Source of the DNA: Endomychus coccineus
Lineage: Eukaryota > Arthropoda > Insecta > Coleoptera > Endomychidae
NCBI GenBank assembly: GCA_958510875.1
Contig: OY294069.1
Coordinates: 176,496,868-176,560,867, forward strand
Length of the DNA: 64,000 bases
Reading direction: 5' to 3'
A model generated the notes under the pieces. That model was given only the letters and a program-made list of their open reading frames with translations. It was not told the DNA's origin and did not search any database. A program made the position numbers and the translations under genes. Shown here piece after piece: positions 11,814 to 23,589 of the stretch (positions are counted from its first letter, which is position 1; the number at the start of each line of letters is the position of its first letter).

Positions 11814-11873
11814 GAATAGTTCGTTATCACTAACCAACGCACCGAAACATGTCCAGGCAAACCGCGCGTTCAC

Positions 11874-12060
11874 TTACTGAGCTTGTTATAGTTTTTCCCG
11901 GACTGCGCGTAGTATCAAGTTGCTCGAGCTGTACTAATCGAACAACTGACTCCCGCTAACTTTGAAATCGGCGATGGGCGGGGCCAACGATAGGCGGGTG
12001 AATTCAAACCGCACCTACAGTTTAAGCGCGTCTACTATACAAATGGACCAATAAGAGATG
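11874..12060 (-). promoter_or_regulatory. GC-rich 5' flank of the homeobox exon, probable promoter/5'UTR
   Basis: Directly upstream of the exon the DNA becomes markedly richer in G+C and CpG than its surroundings. It holds a GC box (GGGCGGGG, 11976-11983), a related GGCGGGTG just above, and a CCAAT sequence at 12048-12052. No clear TATA box is placed well for minus-strand transcription. This fits the start region of a developmental gene; the transcription start itself is not determined. Confidence 0.4.
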
Positions 12061-12875
12061 TAAATGCATAACAACAAGACACTCGACCAAACAAATAATG
12101 TTGTGTCAAGTCCATTCACTGTATTGCAACTTTCACTATTTGCCTGGGTAGTTGGACTTACCTTTAAGTTCTTTTGTATGCTTTTGATATTACTTACTGT
12201 AGCTTTTAAGTGCTGGCACTTGTTTACGGTCATTTTAAACCAGCCTTCCAAATTGTTATAACTTAATTAGGAGAGATACTTGCTCTGTTGGTTATTTCGA
12301 ATTATTGGCACGGTTAATTTTTTATGGTTGCACTTCTTCGAGATATGAAATTACTCGCAAAGTGTTTTATTTTTGTTATTTTCTCGAAGAGCTCGTTTTA
12401 AATTGGTTTAATTGTATATCGACGTTTTGAGTAGTTTTTAATCTTCTCACGGACGTGTTTATTTAATGCAGTTGTCTACGGTTAATTTTTCCACTGACAT
12501 TTGATCAATAATTCATTCTTAAGGAATTTTCTCAGTGGGGCATAGCATGAAATATTCCTGTAAGCAGTCGTATTTATTATCATTTTCGTGCTGATAATTA
12601 TATTAATTAACTAACCGAACAGAGGAATCTTTAAATAGGTGTATTTTAATTATTTAATTATACATCTTGTCGGAAAACTAGAATAGAATACACAAAACGA
12701 GCAGCTGAGGCTAACACAAAGAATCATTTTATTATTACGGGGATTTTTAGAGTAGCAGTCAATTCCAATATATATGGCAGATAGGAGAAATTGGCGCCCA
12801 GAAGACCATCTAAGCAAAAATTAATTGTATTTGTCTTATCAATATCAAAAATAAATTGATTTTATGAAATGTATG
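12061..12875. other. non-coding upstream flank of the homeobox gene
   Basis: AT-rich sequence with several homeodomain-type TAATTA cores near 12600-12660 and no mobile-element signature. Two small open frames (12015-12251 minus, 12064-12261 plus) overlap one another antisense and show no motif. It could carry regulatory DNA for the adjacent gene. Confidence 0.35.
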
Positions 12876-12943
12876 AGCCATACCAGTGGCGGCTCCTCGA
12901 AGGAGGCTAAGCCATACCAGTGGCGGCTCTTCGAAGGAGGCTA
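12876..12943 (+). repeat. 34-bp tandem duplication of target site plus hAT end
   Basis: AGCCATAC followed by CAGTGGCGGCTCCTCGAAGG occurs twice in tandem (12876-12909 and 12910-12943) with one base difference (CTCC versus CTTC). The repeated unit is the 8-bp pre-insertion sequence plus the outer 26 bases of the hAT terminus. Either the tip was duplicated during faulty repair or a second insertion event created it. Confidence 0.85.
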
Positions 12944-13640
12944 AGGAGGCTCAGCCTCCTCACCAATTTATCTTAATGATCATTCTCCATTTTATTTCCT
13001 GTTTCTCTGATAATTCTTTGAATTTTACAATTAATTCACCGTTCTCAGTAGTTATTTTCAATCTGGCAACAGTGGTCAGAGGCTAGATTCTCTATATATC
13101 TCAAACGCTAAATACATGTGGTCAACACAGTTGCCGTTTTTCCAACCAGTTCAATTGCCAAATACGTTAAAACAGCGAATATGGCAACACTCTATGTAAG
13201 CTAGCTTCTCGTACGCACTCGGTCGGTCGTATGAATACGATTACTTGCCGCCGCTGCAAACTGCGACACGAGCTCTGTCAGTTGTTATTTTTGTTTTGCG
13301 ATGCGATGTAAGGTTAAGTTATAATTTATCTGTTCGGCGAGTTATTAACAAAGAGTTCTTTGGTTATTAAACGTTAAAATGAGTAGTGATTTAGTTGCTG
13401 AAAAGATTAGTGATGGCAGGTATGTTTCAAAATCGATCATTTGATACTGATAATAATAAAAGTAATAAAAAAACAAAATATGGAAAATTAAAAAAAAATA
13501 AAAATATATCAAAAATCCAAAAAAAAAAAATAAAAAAAAAAAATGAACAAAAAAATTTTTTGCCAAGAGAAATTCTACACCTTCACGTTGGTTCATGGCT
13601 GGGCAACAATTAATTTTGTCACTGAAGTAGCTGGTACAGT
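12918..13640 (+). mobile_element. hAT copy 2, internally deleted and 3'-truncated
   Basis: It starts CAGTGGCGGCTCTTCGAAGG and shares with copies 1, 3 and 4 the GGAGGCTCAGCCTCC hairpin, the CTCTATATAT promoter-like sequence and the TTGCCGTTTTTCC block. At 13379 an ATG opens MSSDLVAEKISDG, the transposase N-terminus, followed by a donor-like CAG/GTATGT. From there it jumps to the A-rich 3' tract and ends inside GAAGTAGCTGGTACAG near 13640. About 100 terminal bases seen in the other copies are missing. Confidence 0.85.
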
Positions 13641-13699
13641 GTGTGAATTCAATTCGAAGACGTGAAGTCTGGAGTTACGTCTATTTCATCTATTTATCA

Positions 13700-13845
13700 A
13701 TGATGGATGAAAATGGTGTGCAAAATCTTTTAATAAACTTGCTGTCATTTGAGGAAAAATTTTTAATTAAAAAGAAAGAAAGGCATATTCCTGATCTTCA
13801 AATAAACTATACTTCCACAAGTAAAACCCGAACATACAATATAGT
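13700..13845 (+). pseudogene. N-terminus of a ZMYM1-like hAT transposase
   Basis: Starting at ATGATGGATG, the frame includes LLSFEEKFLIKKKERHIPDL and then the STSKTRTYN segment. The same protein segment occurs at about 25130 in front of the larger relic at 25.1-26.0 kb, so both derive from one family. The similarity stops at about 13845, where a pogo relic in opposite orientation begins. Only the start of the protein is left. Confidence 0.6.
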
Positions 13846-15065
13846 TTTTGGCATCTTATCCAACCCTCATCAGCTTCCGAATCCAAGAATTTTTCCACAT
13901 GAATGCATTTGGGATTAATATATTCATCTTGTTCCCTGGAGTCATCATAAAGTTGGTGTGTCTGAACTTTTTCTATCATATCTTTTTTTGGAGCCTTCTC
14001 TTTTAAAAACACTTCCTGTTCTCCTATAATGTTTTAGGGATGCCTTTCTTTTTTTTTCAATTGCTTCATGTTCTAAACAGTCTTTGAAAGACGTGCTTGT
14101 TAATTCTTCAGCTGCTTGCCGATATTACACATGAAGCTGTACTATTGAATCCTTCCTCAGTGCTAACTTACGACCAACTCATTCTCGTCCCTTATGTGTA
14201 ATAACTTTTCATGGGTGGGTACGGTGTCCATACCAGCTCAGTCGGCATTGTAAATTTGATCTGGTTGAAAATTGTATTCTTGCAAAACCCCTTGTGTTCA
14301 TAATAAATAGTTGGATGGTCTTTTATCAAAATGATATAACCAATCCAAGCCAACAATTGTCTGTTCCCTGTTGATCGGGTTATTGATGCTCATATATGTC
14401 CTGCAGCTTGGATACAACAAGTTCACAAAACGTTGCTTCTAAATTAAGGATATGTTCAAGCAGTTGCTTTTCATGTGCTTCTCCAAAAACCTGTATGAAG
14501 TGATCATTGCGCGGAGGCATTAATTCTTCCCAAAAGCAGGTTTTAGGGATACCATAATGCTCACCTGCTTTCAAAAAAGATAGTTCACCTTCATTCACAG
14601 CATCAATGGCGGCCTCAAAATCTTGTATGAACCTCTCTCGAACCATGTGAAATTAATTGAAAACCTGAGTGGGGTATATGGGACCTACTATGGGGCACAT
14701 GTCAGTGCTCTATGCCCCAAATGTAAGTTTACAAACAAAAATAAGCTAGGATTTCGATATCTTTTATATCGATAAACCATCAGGGTATTTTGAAACCGTA
14801 TTGATGATGCTGTCAAATGCATACAATAGAATAATTCAAACTAAACATCTTCACACTTTTTAGAGAAAATAAAAATGAGGAAATTTTACAAGACATTTTC
14901 AGATACTGTTCTTCAAGTAGTTGTTGTAATACCGAACGTTCACTATCGACAGCAGAGGTTATGTGTACACTTATATATATGGTAAGGTTGAGCAGATGAC
15001 GGGTTTCAAAGTTATTTACGGAGTCCTCTGTGCCCCACCGGACCTCTGTGTCTCACCTTCCCCTA
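13846..15065 (-). pseudogene. pogo/Jerky-type DNA transposon relic 1
   Basis: The minus strand starts with a helix-turn-helix of the pipsqueak type: AAIDAVNEGELSFLKAGEHYG followed by IPKT (from 14646). A later segment reads DQIYNVD-like after frame repair (near 14260), followed by THEKLLHIRDENELVVS. The end has DDSREQDEYIN and DEGWIRCQKL, the zinc-finger-like tail found in pogo transposases. Most of the DDE catalytic core is deleted. Outside the gene, GGGGCACAGAGG-type sequence near 15030-15065 probably represents the element end. Frameshifts and stops make it inactive. Confidence 0.7.
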
Positions 15066-15329
15066 CCATTAGGATGGAAAATATTCACTCAGGCATATAC
15101 GCTTATAAAACCAGATTTTTCTATATCGGCTTGTTTGCTACAATGCTATTTACGTTTGCATCATAACTTCTAGATGCCATAGAATATCAAATACCTAAGA
15201 TTTATATTCGTACAATTTTGTAAACCAAATCGCTGTAAAAATGTGGTTCTTTCAGACTTCAATCCGCAGTAATTCCTAGTACTGTATATATCCTTTCATT
15301 GTAATATCAACATATCAACCGCTCTGGCC

Positions 15330-16010
15330 AACAAAGATACACCAATCAATGTACTCAGATTCACTACCCTGAATTTAACCGTATTCAAAGGCGATGCAGT
15401 TATTTCCCATAGTAGAGGATATCTTGATACTTTGAAACCGAATTTGGTGATGGTGAAGAGCCAAGCGATAATCATTAAATCTTACCTGTCAAATTGGCTT
15501 CCAAAATATTGGCAAACGGCGAATGCTCAGATGTAGCGATGAACTTAGGTGTGCCCCAGCATTCCATAATGGGACCTTTACTACTGTTTCTCGTATTCAT
15601 AAGCAACCTTCCCAACTACTTGCTAGGTATGGTCATCGAACTGTCTTGTATCAGTTTCCCAAGATGATTTGGAAAGCTTGACACATTTGGTTCAAACATC
15701 AAGGTCTTGGATATGTTTGCAGAAATTGTTCTGCTGACGTGGGTAGTTCATATCCTCTCCTCTTCACTATCAAACGGAGCATTACGAACTGCCCATTTCA
15801 AATCCCATGTCAGAGATATTGCATACGTTTTTGGGGGAACAGTTCCGAAATCCAAAGAATTTTTTGATAACAAAGACAAGTGATCAGGATTGCAGGGAAT
15901 GAGGACTTTAGGCATCGTACATCTTTACCGATGCATCGAATTCAATTCGATTAATCAAAAACGATTTGAAAAAAAAAATTGTTTGCTTATGGGCATGAGC
16001 ATAAGTTTTG
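15330..16010 (+). pseudogene. Jockey-type LINE reverse-transcriptase fragment
   Basis: The plus strand holds reverse-transcriptase pieces: IIKSYLSNW, then SDVAMNLGVPQHSIMGPLLL followed by FLVFISNLPN. This is the [19 protein letters not shown] block. The YADD active site is lost in a frameshifted stretch. After it comes GALRTAHFKSHVRD...FGGTVPKSKEFF, matching the LRTAY...HLRYGI..WGNS segment downstream of the domain. It is a truncated, mutated copy. Confidence 0.65.
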
Positions 16011-16949
16011 GGAAACTTAAGAGTTCATAACTTCATTATCATCATTAAGCAATAAGCATTTTATTGAAATCATTGAACACAGAGAAAGTACATGCCAATT
16101 CTTCTTATCTAATGACCCGAAGAAAAGGAATTTCGAAAGTCTTTTGGCTGATATCCAACCTTCTATAAAAGATTCTGCAGATTTATTATTTCTATGGATC
16201 TCTACTTTTAGAAAAAATTTTTTTCGGTTCCTAAGAGTGAGGGAAAGTTAGTGATCAATAAATAACAGTTCATTTACCATTCTAAACAGATCTAACATGA
16301 TGCCTATCGATTGATAATTGCATTAAACTGATCGAATTCATCGATTTCGATTTCGGCCACGTTCAATATCGGTCCAACATAATGACACGTATTGTCAGAC
16401 GAAAGGCAATTCGAATGCATAACATATAATACAGTCAGCCAGGTTGGAAATAATATAACTTAAAATAACATTAAATGGCCGAAACTGATCACGTTGTCAA
16501 AAAAGGCCGCGCTGACCTTTTTTAAGCATAAGCATCAATAATTTTAACAAGATATCCGTTAACAAGCTCAATAACTCACAATTAAGTGATCATTATATCT
16601 AATTGCAACGGCAGTATCCATTCAAAAACACGGAGTCTTCTTTTTGCACCGAGCTAACCCGTCTGTCCCGATTTTCGAACCAGTAACAAGCAATTTGCAA
16701 AGCTCATTAGGGCACATTGTGTTCCGATCAGGGCCGTATCAGTCGATATTCTTCAAGACGTTCCGCGATATAAGGGCTCGCACCCTTTCAATTCCGTCAG
16801 AATTTATCAATTTATTTTCTAGTTGATTGATGATGATAGAGAGTGTCGAGACCATGAAATTCGTTCATCCCATAGACAGTGAAACTAATAAAATAATGCT
16901 GAATAGGTATTATTTACTTATGGCTGGTATCGGTTACACATCTGAGATC
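16011..16949. other. non-coding stretch, nothing recognised
   Basis: No gene supported. The region around 16430-16620 looks more complex and less repetitive than its neighbours, which would fit non-coding regulatory sequence, but nothing specific identifies it. Confidence 0.35.
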
Positions 16950-17935
16950 CTGCTGAACAGTTTTCTGTGATCATCCCAACTTTTTGGGGATTTTCCATTT
17001 TTGCAAAATTTCACAAGGGGTGAGTATGGAGAATTCTCGATTTTGGTCGATTACATCGATCTTCTGAGATCATATGGAACTAGTTCCTCCAGTTACATGA
17101 ACTTTAGGGAATTTTCGCATTTTCTCAAGATTCGTAAGGGATAAGTATGGAAAAATAGTGAATTTAGTCTATCTCATCGATTCCGATATAACGCCGTCAT
17201 AATATACTCTTATGGATGACAAATTCGATTTTACCATTAGTTTTCACCTCAGGCACTGAGGAAACATGTTGCCGCGTTCCGAAACACTGAATTTTCGTCA
17301 TCCCTTATGCAGATACACTATAAAAACTGATTTGACATGATTAATACACCCGAAATTGGTATCCACAACCTTCTGAGATCATATGGAACAAGTTCCTCCA
17401 GTTACATGAACTTTAGGGAATTTTGGCGTTTTCTCAAATTTCGTAAGGGGTATGGAAAGATAGTGAATTTGGTCGATCTTATCGATTCCGATATAACGCC
17501 GTTTTAATATATTCTGATGGATGACAAATTCGATTCTACCATTAGTTATTACCTCACACGCTGAGGAAACAGCAGCGTATATGGATTATACACTTCTTGA
17601 TAGCATCGGTCTCCTCCTGAGTTTTCAGCGATTATCCCAAATTTTTGGGATTGTCCATTTTTGCACAATTTCAGAAGGGGTACGTATGGAAAATTCTCGT
17701 CTAGGTCGATCTGATCGATCTTGATGGAAATTTATTTCAATAGGCTTTCGATGATGGGAAATTAGAATTTAACTTCAGTTCCATAGATCATTATCAACCA
17801 CGATACAGAGTGTCGAATTTAAGCGATTAACATTTTTGTAAAATTTCATAACGGGTTAGATATTGAAAATTTTCGATTTTGGTCGATCTCTTCGATTCTG
17901 ACGAAAATTGGTTTCAATAGATTTTCGAACATCTG
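16950..17935 (+). repeat. degenerate direct-repeat array
   Basis: The segment 17061-17266 is repeated at 17370-17571 (about 305 bp apart), beginning CTTCTGAGATCATATGGAAC. A shorter motif containing ATTTTTGCAAAATTTC, AGTATGGAAAATTCTCG and GATTTTGGTCGAT recurs at about 16985, 17105, 17415, 17655 and 17835 with increasing divergence. No coding frame fits the repeats. This looks like an old dispersed-satellite or composite repeat array. Confidence 0.7.
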
Positions 17936-17989
17936 GTATTGGGCTTCTGAAGTCTATCCGATCTTCCGACTGAAGCAGTATGAAATAGC

Positions 17990-18590
17990 GCCTGGTGTCA
18001 GCTTCCAAACATCTGTAGGGAGAACTCGTATTTTTCACAGACTGGTCCAAATCTGTCGAGTCTAGTGGAGCTGGGGTCTACTCTTGCTCACCCAAGGTGG
18101 CACTTTCAGATTTCCCAGGTGCTCCCGTAACCGTTTCCCAGGCCGAGCAAACTTCAACCATTAAGGGTACCCACCCACTCTGGCGTGAAAGGGAAACGAA
18201 CTGGCCGATGAATTGGCTAAATGAGATTCCTCAACCATCCCTGGCCCTGATCCAACGATCGGAATCTCATCAATCACCGGGCTATATACTCTCAGACAGA
18301 TACTGAATAGACAGTGACTCTCGGTTTGGTGTATTGCTCTCGATTGCAGAAGGCGAAACTTCACATTGCGCAGTTCTGGCCCAAACGCGCTAAGACCCTT
18401 TTCTCTATTATTAGAAAAGGCATCAAATTGGCGAGAGGCCTCTCATATCCTAATAGAATGTCCAGCTCAGACGATGCAGAATTCCAGCCTTGGGCGCTGT
18501 CTTAGGTTTGCTGGACTGGGTTTTGTTGCAAGGGCGCAAAATGGACCCAACAAAGTGGTCCAAGCATTTCTGTGAAATTCAGGTCGCAGA
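17990..18590 (+). pseudogene. RNase H and C-terminal part of an I/R1-type LINE
   Basis: After frame correction the plus strand reads THPLWRERETNWPMNWLN / KGNELADELAK, the GHSG..GNE.AD.LAK block of LINE RNase H. It continues with LRQ and SHILIECPAQ, the C-terminal zinc-knuckle region in which HILIECP is typical. Upstream SDFPGAPVTVSQAEQT resembles the start of the RNase H domain. Stops separate the pieces. RNase H on a LINE points to the I superfamily. No tail is identified. Confidence 0.6.
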
Positions 18591-19191
18591 AAGTCACAAA
18601 TTATATAAAAATCGTAATCTCAGTATTGCCATCCTTTCAGTTTGACACGATACATCTGTGTGCAGCCAAACGTGTTCGTTACAGTCCTGGAATTTCCTCG
18701 CCATTTACCCCTTTCTTTCGCACGCAGAAAGTCTAAGCCCATCCTCTTCTAGACACGACTCTACGTCGTTCGACCGTCAACGAAGCAAAAACTGCCAATA
18801 AATCGGTATTCCCAGAATTCGAGAATTGAAGTCGTAACAAATAACTAAACAAAGCAGAAATAATTAATGGCTTCGATTCTACTATTTGTGGCAAGAATGA
18901 ATTTTATATATTAATTGAATTTGTTACGGTTTTGTTTCACTTCAGTCTCGGTTCGTTACAGTTGTGTGTGTGTTGTATCTGATGGAATGGAAATTAAATG
19001 GGATAATGACACTTATAAAAAGGGACCGCTGGCGGGCTGTGGTCCTCATAATACTTTCGCCTCACGATCTAACCCATTCGTAATTTCAGATGCTACAATA
19101 ATCAAGACTATTTTTAAATATGGAACTAGATTATTTTAACCCTTTTTGTCTTAATGTTGATCTATTCCAACGGATGCAACAATGAGGAGTA
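18591..19191. other. non-coding stretch, nothing recognised
   Basis: No supportable feature. The 74-codon plus-strand frame at 18915-19139 shows no known motif. Confidence 0.4.
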
Positions 19192-19199
19192 CTTGGCTT

Positions 19200-21010
19200 C
19201 AGTGGCGGCTCCTCGAAGGAGGCTAAGGAGGCTCAGCCTCCTCACCAATTTATCTTGTTGATCATTCTTCATTTTATTTCCTGTTTCTCTAATGATTTTT
19301 TTAATTTTACAATCAATTCCCCGTTCTCAGTAGTTATTTTTAATCTGGCAACAGTGACCTGAGGCTAAACTCTGTATATATTTCAAACCCTAAACTGTAA
19401 ACACGTATTGCTCAACACAGTTGCCGTTTTTCCGACCAGTCAAATTGCCAAATACCGTAAAACAACTGGAATGGCAACACTCTCAGTAGCCTAGCCTGCC
19501 GCCCGCGTTCCGTGTTTAAGTTCAGTACGGTCGGTGTGGTACGGAATACGACACATGCGTGTTTCGTCGGTGCTTGTTTTGTTTTATGCGGGTAATAATA
19601 GTTGAGTGACGCCACGCGAAGTAAGGTTAGATTAGAATTTGTCTGTTCGGTAAATTATTAATTGTAAAAACTGGACAACTAGTGGAAAGATTCTTACGGT
19701 TTTACGTTGTTAGTTCGGGAAGAACAGCGGTCAATCTATTTAATTTTTCAATGGGAACATTTCAACGATTTCATCTGTAATGGCGGGACATTTAAACGGT
19801 CTTCAAACAAACGAACGTAAGTTTTAAATAACATAGTAGGAAACAGAATTCCCTGTAATGCTCCAACTCGATGGAATTTTACATCACGTGCAGTGTTTAC
19901 CATTCATAAAAATAAAGACAAATTAATCAAAACATTTGATTTTATATTAAACAGTGATGACTTTTCAACAGATCAGGTTTCATTAAATGCTGCTGTTGGT
20001 TTAAAATCTTATTCAAAAAATTAAGAATTTTTTGTTTTTTCTTGATACTTTTAAATTGATGATTTAAACTGATCTTATTTTTCAAATTGTACAACATAAA
20101 TTCACTGATACAATTTATTCAAGAGATCATTTGAAACATCTCATCGATAAAATTTCAAGTTTCCGTAATAGAGAATTTCATTTTAATATTTTATTTGAAA
20201 ATTTTTCAACTGATGAGGCTCCTCCCGCGAAAAAGAGGAAAATGTATAATTCGGTAGACAAGAAACTACATTATAAACAACTTTTTATGAAATTTTAGAT
20301 ACTATTAAAGGTCAAATTGAGATTGGATTTTCCGATTTACATGAATTGAAGTTTCCCGACTAGAGGAATAGAAGATTTTTCGAATCTTTCTCAAAAGAGT
20401 TTTCCAATACACTTTTAGATAACTTAGTTCTAAAATATACATTTTCTGATAAAATAGCACTGCACAATGAATTATGCGTTGTATACTCGGATAAAGATAT
20501 TTTAGGCCAGTACGACAGTCACGACAATATGATAAAATATATGATAGACAATGAATTGCAACAAGTTTTTCCTCAGTTTTATAAACTACTTTGTTGTTTG
20601 ACAGTCACCATTCCTGTCACGTCGGCATCGGTGGAGAGATCATTTTCTACTCTCAAACGAATCAAAACTTACATGCCAAATAATACAATGGGCCAAAATC
20701 GTTTATACAATGTTAGTTTAATATCTATTGAAAAAGATTTAGTAAAACACTTAAAACAAAATGATACATTTTATGATAATATTATTGATCATTTTTCGCA
20801 AATTAAAGACCGTAGAATTCCGTTGATTTATAAAAAAAAGTTAATAAAATTAATTTAAAAAAATAAAATATGAAAAATTCCAAAAAAAAGGAAAATTATT
20901 AAAAATTCTGAAAAAAACAAAAAACGAACGAAAAAAAAATTAAAAATTAATTGGCTGAATAGAGTTTTATGTCCAGCCTCCTCTCTTGAAAAGTTCACGA
21001 GCCGCCACTC
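19200..21010 (+). mobile_element. hAT copy 3, with 8-bp target duplication
   Basis: Starts CAGTGGCGGCTCCTCGAAGG and ends TTCACGAGCCGCCACTC, the last base changed from the expected G. A perfect 8-bp duplication, CTTGGCTT, flanks it (19192-19199 and 21011-21018). At 1811 bp it is among the longest copies here and runs in plus orientation. It retains promoter region, much of the decayed transposase and the A-rich 3' tract. Confidence 0.9.
19855..20858 (+). pseudogene. hAT transposase remnant of copy 3
   Basis: Fragments in several frames correspond in order to the protein seen more fully in copy 4: IETFDFIL, DDFSTDQVSLNAAV, FTDTIYSRD and HLKHLIDKISSF, then DEAPPAKKRK. The C-terminal dimerisation block is open at 20529-20858 and includes TSASVERSFSTLKRIKTYMP. 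One extra codon and several stops compared with copies 1 and 4 show that it is decayed. Confidence 0.8.
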
Positions 21011-21018
21011 CTTGGCTT

Positions 21019-22199
21019 TACTTTCAATCATAAAGAGTGTCATTTCAGAATGATAGAAGTTCAAATTATTGTAATTGAATTAGGCTGCACTTGGTTGAAG
21101 GAGAAGACCAATGAAGTGAGAAGATAATAACAAGTAGATCGTGGGAAACAAACGCAAAGTGAGAAGACCTGGTGCAGATGAGGTGTGTAGAGTACAAAAA
21201 CAGCAGAGCTTACCAGGTACCACGTCCCACAAAATCGCTAAATTGGAAAAAGATAAGAGAAGCTATAACCAACTGATGAAAAAGAAGAAAACGCATGGTT
21301 TGCCGGCAGATTCAATGTAAACGATGATGTTGGTAGAAAACAAGGAAGTCGACAAAATCCAGTGTTCGTTATAACACTGTAAAAGCCTCGCAACCCTTTT
21401 GTTGCAACAAATCCCAATTAAAATATGTAACTTCCACACAAACAGTTTCGAATTTCGTAATCTCGATTTATTAATCCTGTTAATATATTCATGCACCGAC
21501 GGGACCATCTAAATCCAATAAAGAACGTCTGTTTATGATAATTATGAATGAGAAATTTAATATTCAATTAGCACTTGCATGTTACAAGTTCGACTGAAGG
21601 CGAAATATCCGATTTCAAAATCTGCAGAGCGACTACATGTGGCACGATTGAATCTAACCAACTATTAGGAACGTACAAATTGGCTTCGACTGTGATTCTT
21701 GGATTTATGGAACCTAAAATTTAGTAGGTACGACGGTTTTCATCACATGCTGGCTCAAAATAAATTTAAACAGACAACTGTAAGGGAAACATGGCTTGAT
21801 GGAAGAGGCTCCTCGAAAGTGAATGGTTATATTTAGACCGTAGTCTGAATATGGATTACATAATAATACAATTACTTTATTATCACAACGTTTGAATATC
21901 ATGTCGAAATTTAACAGTTTACTTCCAGAATCATACAATGGAAAAGTGTTTCCATCTGTTTATACAGATTTAATTTAAGAATGAAAACAGACTGGAATTT
22001 TCTTATCTAATTGGTAATGAAGTAAATTGCTTGAAGGGTTGTTCTATTGATTCTAAATGACTGAGTAGGGGAAGTGTGAGAACAGTGTTACACTTTTTCC
22101 GAATTATTTTACACCATGATTAGACAAATCTGAGATTTATTGAAAACATATTGCGCTTCAGTTCTAACAACTTTAAGATTAGGGATATGTTTCAAATAT
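21019..22199. other. non-coding stretch, nothing recognised
   Basis: Small open frames at 21263-21508 and 21714-21938 (minus) have no recognisable motifs. No repeat structure seen. Confidence 0.4.
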
Positions 22200-23490
22200 A
22201 AAACATCAACTTACTTTTCTTGTTGAGAAACTATTTCACCTACTGAATATATAATTTTTCCTTTAACGGTTCCCTCTTGTGTAACCACAAAATCGCCTTT
22301 AGTAATCACAATATTCAGAGCTCACGCCACTTTGATTATCATCACTACTATCGTCAAATACTAGGGTGCCATGGATGTTTGAGATGATGATGGTCTTGCT
22401 ATGGGCATTTTGGGTGACGATGGTTGTACCATGGACGTTTTGAGTCCTGCTACTGGTGTTTCAGATGACGATGGTCCTGCTACGGGTGTTTTGAATGACG
22501 ATGGACCTGGGCATTTTGGGTGTCGATGGTCGTACCACGCACGTTTCGAGTGTCGATAACACTGGCATAGCTACGTCAGTGTCATCTAAATCATTTCAAG
22601 GTCTAGGTTCACAGCACCATCTATAGTGTAAACTTCATATGCAGACCTATGGCTGACATAGGAGTTCAGGAAATCATCGAGGAAAACATCTCTATCCATA
22701 GGCCATCTCTGTGTACCTAAACTCAGTTATATTATCAAATAGTCCATATTTGTTAATAATAGATCATGGTGAGATATTATCCACTCACTACATGCAATGT
22801 TTGTGGAGGTAGCGTTACCAAGATTATCCCGTTGTCTTTGGAAAATTGCAAACTATCTATACTAATGTGGTACTCGTGGTTGGCTTTTCTTTTGTGCATT
22901 TAACGCACTTCACCCAATGCTTAAAAATTTGGATATTTGCTTCTCTATTTACACAACCACTCTTATTAGCATTTCATCCACAGTGATTTGGGGCAATTTT
23001 TGAGCAAATGTTGCTTAAAATTCACTCTTGGGAAATTAAATAGGGAGGAACTGCTTGGCCGCCGGCATTGATTTATTTTACAGGCTGTAACTAAAATACC
23101 ACGCTCACCTTGGGTAAATTGGCCTACCTGTTTTTGGCCTTTTGGTCCAAGGACTTTTGGGAGATTGTGTATTGTTGTTAGATCGGTTTCATCTAAATTA
23201 TGAATATCTATAGCTTGTGAATCTGTAAACCTACTATAGACAGTGGCCAATATATCAAAGAACCGGTGTCCAAAAGAACAGCTTTCTCTTCGCTGCAGCT
23301 GGTGGTGAGGCTGAAGTAGGTTTTTTTCTTGTGTTTGATCGGCTTCCAGATAGTAATATTCTGTTTGGAGAGTCTGGTGATATACTGTACGGTTCGTTCT
23401 GTGCTGTTTTGATTTTTGTTTTAAGGTGGTGGCTTGGTTTATTATGTTCTTCTGGTTTCTGGTGAATGCATTCTTCTTTTTTCTGCAATT
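22200..23490 (-). pseudogene. pogo/Jerky-type DNA transposon relic 2
   Basis: The most readable part (23250-22966) is FFDILATVYSRF followed by IDIHNLDETDLTTIHN, with the catalytic D in NLDET. Then come PKGQKQVGQ and ERGILVTA, and a PRVNFK segment. This is the first half of the pogo DDE domain. After a deletion the low-coordinate end encodes a serine/asparagine-rich stretch with repeats, then DFVVTQEG and a YSVGEIV-like end, similar to pogo C-termini. The 77-codon frame at 23488-23255 is in line with it but not clearly homologous. Frameshifted and inactive. Confidence 0.7.
22365..22560. repeat. 33-bp coding minisatellite in the pogo relic
   Basis: A unit of about 33 bases (for example GATGACGATGGTCCTGCTAC plus GGGTGTTTTGA) is repeated about five times with drift. 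On the minus strand it encodes an 11-residue unit resembling SRTIVIxNTxS. It lies in the variable, low-complexity linker before the element's C-terminus. Confidence 0.6.
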
Positions 23491-23589
23491 AGTTTCTTTA
23501 TTCCAACCGGTAGGTGTATTGGTCGATGTAGCCCGAGGGATGCAGTCCTGATTATTTCGTAATTACATGGATATACTCATTTCATCTTA

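Noticed and set aside
11550..11819. 89-codon plus-strand open frame
   Set aside because: Antisense shadow of the homeobox exon.
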